From the NCBI RefSeq assembly GCF_019797865.1, contig NZ_CP081869.1, forward strand, positions 4,168,501-4,232,500: a stretch of 64,000 nucleotides of DNA, in the 5' to 3' direction. Made by a program: the position numbers and the translations under genes. Below the pieces are notes generated by a model that worked only from the letters and a program-made list of their open reading frames with translations, did no database searches and had not been told where the DNA came from. Of this stretch, positions 58,814 through 64,000 are shown one piece after another. The number at the start of each line of letters is the position of its first letter. Positions within the stretch are counted from its first letter, which is position 1. This DNA comes from Chenggangzhangella methanolivorans (GTDB taxonomy: Bacteria > Pseudomonadota > Alphaproteobacteria > Rhizobiales > Methylopilaceae).

Positions 58814-59820
58814 GCGAGCGGGGCGGGGGCCGGCCGGGCCGTCGCGGGCGCGGGGCCGGCGGAGGCGAGCACGGGAGCGGCGACCGGCGAGATCACGCGC
58901 GCTTTCGCGCCGGCCGGCTGCTGCGCCGGGGCGACGGAAGCGACCGCGCGGATCGGGGGCGTGGGAACCGCTGGGCGCGCAGGGGCCGCGACGGCGATCG
59001 ATCCCGTGGTCTGGGGGTCGGCGTTGCGGGCCGGGGCGACGGGAGCCGCGGCCGCAAGCTGAGCGCGGCGGGCGCCGCGACGCGCGGATCGGCCGGCCGG
59101 ACCGGCGGAAGCGGCGCGACCGGCTGGGCCGACGCGGTCTGGATCTGCGGGGCGGCGGCGACGGGCCCGCGCGGCGTCGGCATGGGAGTGACCGTGGGCG
59201 TCGCGGCCGCGAGCACAGCCGGCGGCGTCGCGCCGCGCGGCTGCGGCACCGGGGCCTGCTGAGCCACGGCCGGGGCGGGGCTCGGGAACCATCGTCGCGA
59301 CGCGCGCGCCGGGCGGCGTCGCCGTCGGGGCTGCGGAGGCGAGGGCGACGGGCGCGGCCGGCGGCGCCGAGAGCGCCCCGTTCCGGCCCATGCCGATCTG
59401 GGCCAGCATGCCCTTGCGCTTGGCGTCGTAATAATAGCCGCTGGCGTAGTAGCGGACCGCGCGGTCGTGGTCGCCAGCCGCCACCTTGTAGGCGCCGGCG
59501 AGGTAGCGCACGCCGTAGGTGAGGTTGACGTCGGCGTCGAGCAGGCCGGCGGCCGAGCCGCGATAGCCCATGGCCTTCGCGGTCGCGGGCTTGATCTGCA
59601 TCATGCCGTAATGGCCGCGGTTCATCGCGCGCGGATTGTATTTGCTCTCGCGCACGATGACGCGGCGGATCAGCGTCTCGGGGACGCCGGTCGCCGCCGA
59701 GTGCTTGGCGATGACGGCGTCGTATTCGGCCGGGCCCTCGACCGCGCGCGCGTCTCCGCCGCCCGCGACCGCCATGCATCCGGCCGCCGCGAGGGCGAAC
59801 CCGATCGTCGTTGCCTTCAA
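58765..59820 (-). CDS. lytic transglycosylase with Pro/Ala-rich tail (two frameshifts in tail)
   Basis: About 351 residues from the TTG at 59820 (GGGGA before it). The signal peptide (FALAAAGCMAVAGGGDARA) is followed by an SLT domain with the catalytic Glu in IVRESKYNPRA, then GHYGMMQIKPATAKAMGYRG, LTYGVRYLAGAY and AVRYYASGYY. The long Pro/Ala/Val tail changes frame near 59280 and again near 59065; between these the frame with QAPVPQPRGATPPAVLAA is the consistent one. It cuts peptidoglycan in the periplasm. Convergent with the RES gene. Confidence 0.82.
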   Translation of the reverse strand: MKATTIGFALAAAGCMAVAGGGDARAVEGPAEYDAVIAKHSAATGVPETLIRRVIVRESKYNPRAMNRGHYGMMQIKPATAKAMGYRGSAAGLLDADVNLTYGVRYLAGAYKVAAGDHDRAVRYYASGYYYDAKRKGMLAQIGMGRNGALSAPPAAPVALASAAPTATPPGARVATMVPEPRPGRGSAGPGAAAARRDAAGCARGRDAHGHSHADAARARRRRPADPDRVGPAGRAASAGPAGRSARRGARRAQLAAAAPVAPARNADPQTTGSIAVAAPARPAVPTPPIRAVASVAPAQQPAGAKARVISPVAAPVLASAGPAPATARPAPAPLAYSSEPAAKTPFPPRR

Positions 59821-59962
59821 GTCCGCGTCCCCACGCCGCCGCGCAAGCGAGCTTGATCGCTTGCAAATAAGGCCAGAACGTGACTCGCCCGATTTGGGAC
59901 GCATTTCCTTGGAGAGCGAGTCGCGGCCCAAGACTGCGTCGCCACAATCGGCTTTCAGTCCT

Positions 59963-60919
59963 TCATGCGCGATCGTGAAGAAAACCCGCGTCCGGCTCCG
60001 GCTCGTTGCGGCGCAGCTCCCGAATCGTTTCGCGCAGCCAGCGGTTGGCCGGATCGTCGTCGAAGGACGTGTGCCAGATCATCGAGATCGCGAAGTCCGG
60101 CAGCTCCACCGGCGCGGGGCTGACGGCCAGACCCATCGAGCCCGCGAAGAACCGCGCGACGCGCGAATGCATGGTGGCGATCACCGGCGCCTCGCGCACC
60201 ACGAAGGGCACGGCGGTGAAGCGCGGCGAGGTGAGGGCGATCTGGCGCGTGAGGCCGAGCTTGGCGAGCGCCACGTCGACGACGCCATGGGCGCTCTCGA
60301 CGAGGCTCGTCAGCACGTGGGGCAGGCGGACATAGTCCTCGAGCGAGATCGGCGGCTCGACGCCGACCAGCGCCGCGTTGAAGACGCAGAGGTAGTTGTC
60401 CTTGTGCAGCAGGCGCCGCTTGTGATGCGTCGCGCCCTCCTCGAACAGGCCGATGCCGAGGTCGACGCGGCCGGCGTCGAGGTCTTGCAGGATCCGGATG
60501 CGGTCGACGCTGCGGATCAGCAGCCGCACGCCGGGAGCGACCGCGCGCAGATGAGCGAGGAGCCGCGGCACCAGCAGCACCTCGGTCGAGTCCGGCAGGC
60601 CGACCGTGAATTCGCGCTCGGCTGTCGCCGGGTCGAAGGCCTGCGGCGGCGCCATGATGGCCTCGATGCGGGCGAGCGCGGCGCGCACCGGCTCGATCAG
60701 CGACGCGCCCTTGGGCGTCGGCCGCATTCCGGTCGGGGTGCGCACGAACAGCTCGTCGTCGAACGCGATGCGCAGCCGTCCGAGCGCATGGCTCATCGCC
60801 GACTGCCCGAGCCCGACCTTCACCGCGGCTCGGGTCACGGTGCCCTCGCTCGCCAGCGCGTCGAAGGCGACCAGGAGATTGAGGTCGAGCCGGTTTAGAT
60901 TAACGTGGTCGATAGCCAC
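59963..60919 (-). CDS. LysR-family regulator, NodD/NahR-like branch
   Basis: 318 residues. N-terminal LNRLDLNLLVAFDALASEG and the helix-turn-helix VTRAAVKVGLGQSAMSHALG, RLR are typical of the NodD/NahR/LinR branch, as is the FVRTPTGMRPTPKG wing. The substrate-binding domain follows; LYVIWH-like ISMIWHTSFDDDPANRWLRE ends it, typical of this group. GTG start at 60919 after GGAT. It is divergent from the small secreted gene at 61018; its target is unknown. Confidence 0.87.
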   Translation of the reverse strand: MAIDHVNLNRLDLNLLVAFDALASEGTVTRAAVKVGLGQSAMSHALGRLRIAFDDELFVRTPTGMRPTPKGASLIEPVRAALARIEAIMAPPQAFDPATAEREFTVGLPDSTEVLLVPRLLAHLRAVAPGVRLLIRSVDRIRILQDLDAGRVDLGIGLFEEGATHHKRRLLHKDNYLCVFNAALVGVEPPISLEDYVRLPHVLTSLVESAHGVVDVALAKLGLTRQIALTSPRFTAVPFVVREAPVIATMHSRVARFFAGSMGLAVSPAPVELPDFAISMIWHTSFDDDPANRWLRETIRELRRNEPEPDAGFLHDRA

Positions 60920-61017
60920 TATGCATCCAATCGGTTTGATTCATGACGAAGGGATAAGCACATTCACCCTCAAGACGCGACGGGGTCTTCCCGCCGCAAT
61001 CACTTGGGGTACTTACG

Positions 61018-61332
61018 ATGTCCAACCGTATCGTCGCCATCTCAGCCGCCGCCGCGTTCGCGGCCTACGCCGCCGCCGCGGCCGTCGTTCTGAGCCCGGT
61101 CTCGGCCTTCGCCGGCGAGGTCGCCCTCGCTTCGACGGTCGACCGCCCGCTGGTCGCCATCGCGGCCACCAAGGCCGACGCCGCCGCGACCCAGAGCCCC
61201 GGCACCGTCGGCGCCATGCACTACGCGACCGCCGGCCAGCCGGTGAGCTTCAACGCCGCCGACCTCCAGGCCGGCCGCGCCACCGCCGCGACCGTCCGCT
61301 GGCTCGCCGCTCCCGAGCGCGCCGGCTCGTAA
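61018..61332 (+). CDS. small secreted protein, unknown
   Basis: 104 residues. A long signal peptide (ISAAAAFAAYAAAAAVVLS, ending SAFAGE) and an Ala/Thr/Val-rich mature part of about 70 residues without cysteines or a known motif. It is in frame with strong coding bias, and a clear terminator follows, so it is probably real. Divergent from the LysR gene, which might regulate it. No family recognised. Confidence 0.6.
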   Translation: MSNRIVAISAAAAFAAYAAAAAVVLSPVSAFAGEVALASTVDRPLVAIAATKADAAATQSPGTVGAMHYATAGQPVSFNAADLQAGRATAATVRWLAAPERAGS

Positions 61333-61391
61333 TCTGAGCTGAACTGCGCCTCGCCGTCCGTCTCCTCCCTCCGGACCGTCGAGGCGACTTG

Positions 61392-61424
61392 GCCCTCCCC
61401 GAGCGATCGGGGAGGGCTTTTTTT
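61392..61424 (+). terminator. rho-independent terminator
   Basis: GCCCTCCCCGA/TCGGGGAGGGC around GCGA, followed by TTTTTTT. Very clear; it ends the gene at 61018. Confidence 0.92.
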
Positions 61425-61519
61425 CGTTCCGACCCGGCCGCGGCCCTGGCGGAGCGCTCGACCTCCAGGGAAAAACGCGATCTGATCGGCCATCGATGGC
61501 GCCGACCGGGGGGATGGCG

Positions 61520-61825
61520 ATGAAGGCTTTGTGGGCGACCGCTCTCGCAATTGCGCTCGCCGTCGCGCCCGGCGCGGCCAAAGCGGGCGACGCGTTCACC
61601 TGCGGCAAGGGGCCGGGCTTCGAGGTTTTGACCCCGCGGACCGAGATGGGGTGGCCCGACAGGATCGAGGTCAAGATCTCGGGCCAGCCGAAGCAGGTCC
61701 TGATCATCGACAAGGAGACGCCCGAGCGCGCCTACTGGGAGAACGAGGCCTGGGGCGTCTATTCGTTCAAGCTGTTCGTGTCGCTGACCGACAAGAAGCG
61801 GAAGAAGGACTTCGATTGCCGCTGA
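61520..61825 (+). CDS. small secreted protein, unknown
   Basis: 101 residues from the ATG at 61520, chosen because GGGGGG lies just upstream. The signal peptide (LWATALAIALAVAPGAAKAG) is followed by a mature part with two Cys (FTCGKG and the last but one residue, DFDCR), FEVLTPRTEMGWPDRIEVK and a Lys-rich end. The two cysteines could form one disulfide. No named family recognised. A palindromic repeat follows. Confidence 0.62.
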   Translation: MKALWATALAIALAVAPGAAKAGDAFTCGKGPGFEVLTPRTEMGWPDRIEVKISGQPKQVLIIDKETPERAYWENEAWGVYSFKLFVSLTDKKRKKDFDCR

Positions 61826-61847
61826 CGGCCGGCCGTCGCGCCGCCCC

Positions 61848-61967
61848 CTTGTCCCGGACGTGATCCGGGACCCAGAACCGATGCGGGTTCCGGGAAAGGC
61901 GGCGAGGGTTCGGAGTTCAGTTGACTGGCGGCGTCGGTTCTGGGTCCCGGATCACGTCCGGGGCAAG
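61848..61967. repeat. dispersed palindromic intergenic repeat, copy 2
   Basis: CTTGTCCCGGACGTGATCCG then GGGACCCAGAACCG at 61848-61880 returns inverted at about 61934-61967. Same arms and loop length as the copy at 1547-1662, with the inner words changed in a compensating way (CGGACGTGATCCGGG versus CGGGCTTGACCCGGG), so the fold is kept. It lies between convergent genes, like copy 1. Confidence 0.8.
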
Positions 61968-62017
61968 GGCGCTTGGCTCCAGTAGATCCGTTCGACCCCG
62001 ACCCCCGACCTTCGCGC

Positions 62018-62659
62018 TCAGCCCGCCTTCTTGATCCGGACGATCTTGAAGAACCCGACCGGGAACGTCGGCTGCACGTCGATCACGCTCATGTCGCCGG
62101 CCTTGTCCGCCCAGCGGCGCAGGCGCGAGACCTTGAAGTCCGACGACCAGCCCATCTTGGCGACGAGCGGGGCGACCGCGCCCTCGACCTTGGCCACGAA
62201 CCCCTGGTCGGCGCCCATTTTCGACGTCACGACGATCTCGCCCCCGGGCTTCAGCACGCGGCGCATCTCGTCGAGCGCAGCCTCCGGGTCCGGCACCAGC
62301 GTGATGACGAAGGGCACCGCCACCGCGTCGAACACGGCGTCCGGCAGGCCGAGCCGGCAGGCGTCCATGGCGACGATCGCGCGCACGTGGGAGAGCTTCT
62401 CCTCGCGCACCTTCTCGAGCGCCTTCGCCAGCATGTGGACCGAGAGGTCGACGCCGACGACGCGAACGGTCGAGGGATAGTGCCGCAGCACGAGGCCGGT
62501 GCCGACGCCGACCTCGAGAATGTCGGGCCCGCAGGCGGCCGCCGCGGTCGCGGTCTTGCGATGGGCGTCGGCCAGCAGCTTGACGTAGACGCGGTCGTAG
62601 ATCGGCGCCCATTTCTCATAGGCGCGCTTCTGGCCTTCCAGATCGTACTGAACGCTCAA
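62018..62659 (-). CDS. pmtA: PmtA-type phospholipid N-methyltransferase
   Basis: 213 residues. Class I SAM methyltransferase: [15 protein letters not shown] (motif I), [30 protein letters not shown] and [14 protein letters not shown]. The N-terminal [15 protein letters not shown] and the C-terminal [15 protein letters not shown] are typical of the Rhodobacter-type PmtA that converts phosphatidylethanolamine to phosphatidylcholine. TTG start at 62659 with AGGG before it. It follows mnmA by 13 bp on the same strand. Other small methyltransferases share the fold, so the substrate is likely but not certain. Confidence 0.78.
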   Translation of the reverse strand: MSVQYDLEGQKRAYEKWAPIYDRVYVKLLADAHRKTATAAAACGPDILEVGVGTGLVLRHYPSTVRVVGVDLSVHMLAKALEKVREEKLSHVRAIVAMDACRLGLPDAVFDAVAVPFVITLVPDPEAALDEMRRVLKPGGEIVVTSKMGADQGFVAKVEGAVAPLVAKMGWSSDFKVSRLRRWADKAGDMSVIDVQPTFPVGFFKIVRIKKAG

Positions 62660-62672
62660 CGCCCGCCCTCGC

Positions 62673-63946
<1,274 letters not shown>

Positions 63947-63965
63947 TCATGTCTGCGGTCAGGGA

Positions 63966-64000
63966 ATGAAGATCACGAAGGCGACGCTGTCCGACGGCTC
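63966..64000 (+). CDS. start of a gene cut by the window end (tentative)
   Basis: ATG at 63966 preceded by CAGGGA; the 11 codons present read MKITKATLSDG. The Shine-Dalgarno and position suit a real start divergent from mnmA, but nothing more can be said. Confidence 0.3.
   Translation, partial: MKITKATLSDG

Overview
The window is GC-rich chromosomal DNA from an alphaproteobacterium, most likely of the order Hyphomicrobiales (Rhizobiales). The evidence is the gene content: ctrA and chpT, the F1-ATPase zeta subunit (DUF1476), an EipA/DUF1134 protein, a BA14K protein, Omp25/RopB-type outer membrane proteins, the serC-sseB-serA order and a pmtA-type methyltransferase. The genus cannot be fixed from sequence reading alone. 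I saw no rRNA, tRNA, CRISPR array, prophage or transposase gene.

Layout: 0-10 kb holds a DUF3617 protein, a zinc peptidase, a CDF metal exporter, a broken membrane-protein gene, the pgsA-moaD-moaE operon, a quinone reductase with a LysR regulator, uvrC and an SDR. 10-14 kb is an array of four Omp25-like beta-barrel genes. 14-21 kb holds LysM/BON, GST, cold-shock, rlmJ, a cupin, RNase T2 and a PLP decarboxylase. 21-24 kb is a cluster of four small secreted Arg/Gly/Tyr-rich proteins sharing one N-terminal module, plus a DUF3072 protein. 24-26 kb holds an ECF42-like sigma factor with its DGPF partner and an HNH-like protein. 26-35 kb holds a MarR/aldose-epimerase ORF, purB, an FkbM methyltransferase, a Tat-exported MBL hydrolase with SCO, an SH3/RGG protein, and the HpaI aldolase with the zeta subunit. 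35-44 kb holds ftsH, glmM, a fifth outer membrane protein and serC-sseB-serA. 44-48 kb is mainly envelope proteins and cysQ. 48-58 kb is a signalling and motility block: chpT, cheA-cheW-cheY-cheB-cheR, ctrA (opposite strand), fliI-fliJ, then a Xre/RES toxin-antitoxin pair. 58-64 kb holds a lytic transglycosylase, a LysR regulator, two small secreted proteins, pmtA and mnmA.

Two points matter for using this annotation. First, at least 22 genes, including ftsH, glmM, serA, pgsA and mnmA, are interrupted by about 35 short indels, mostly one missing base in a G/C run. This looks like unpolished assembly rather than gene decay, so I annotate the reconstructed genes and give the approximate break points. 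Second, perfect CtrA-type boxes (TTAA-N7-TTAA) lie upstream of two outer membrane protein genes and of the toxin-antitoxin pair, with a near-consensus box before a third omp gene. The ctrA/fliI intergenic region is dense in GANTC methylation sites. This suggests that surface proteins and the toxin-antitoxin pair are tied to the cell cycle.
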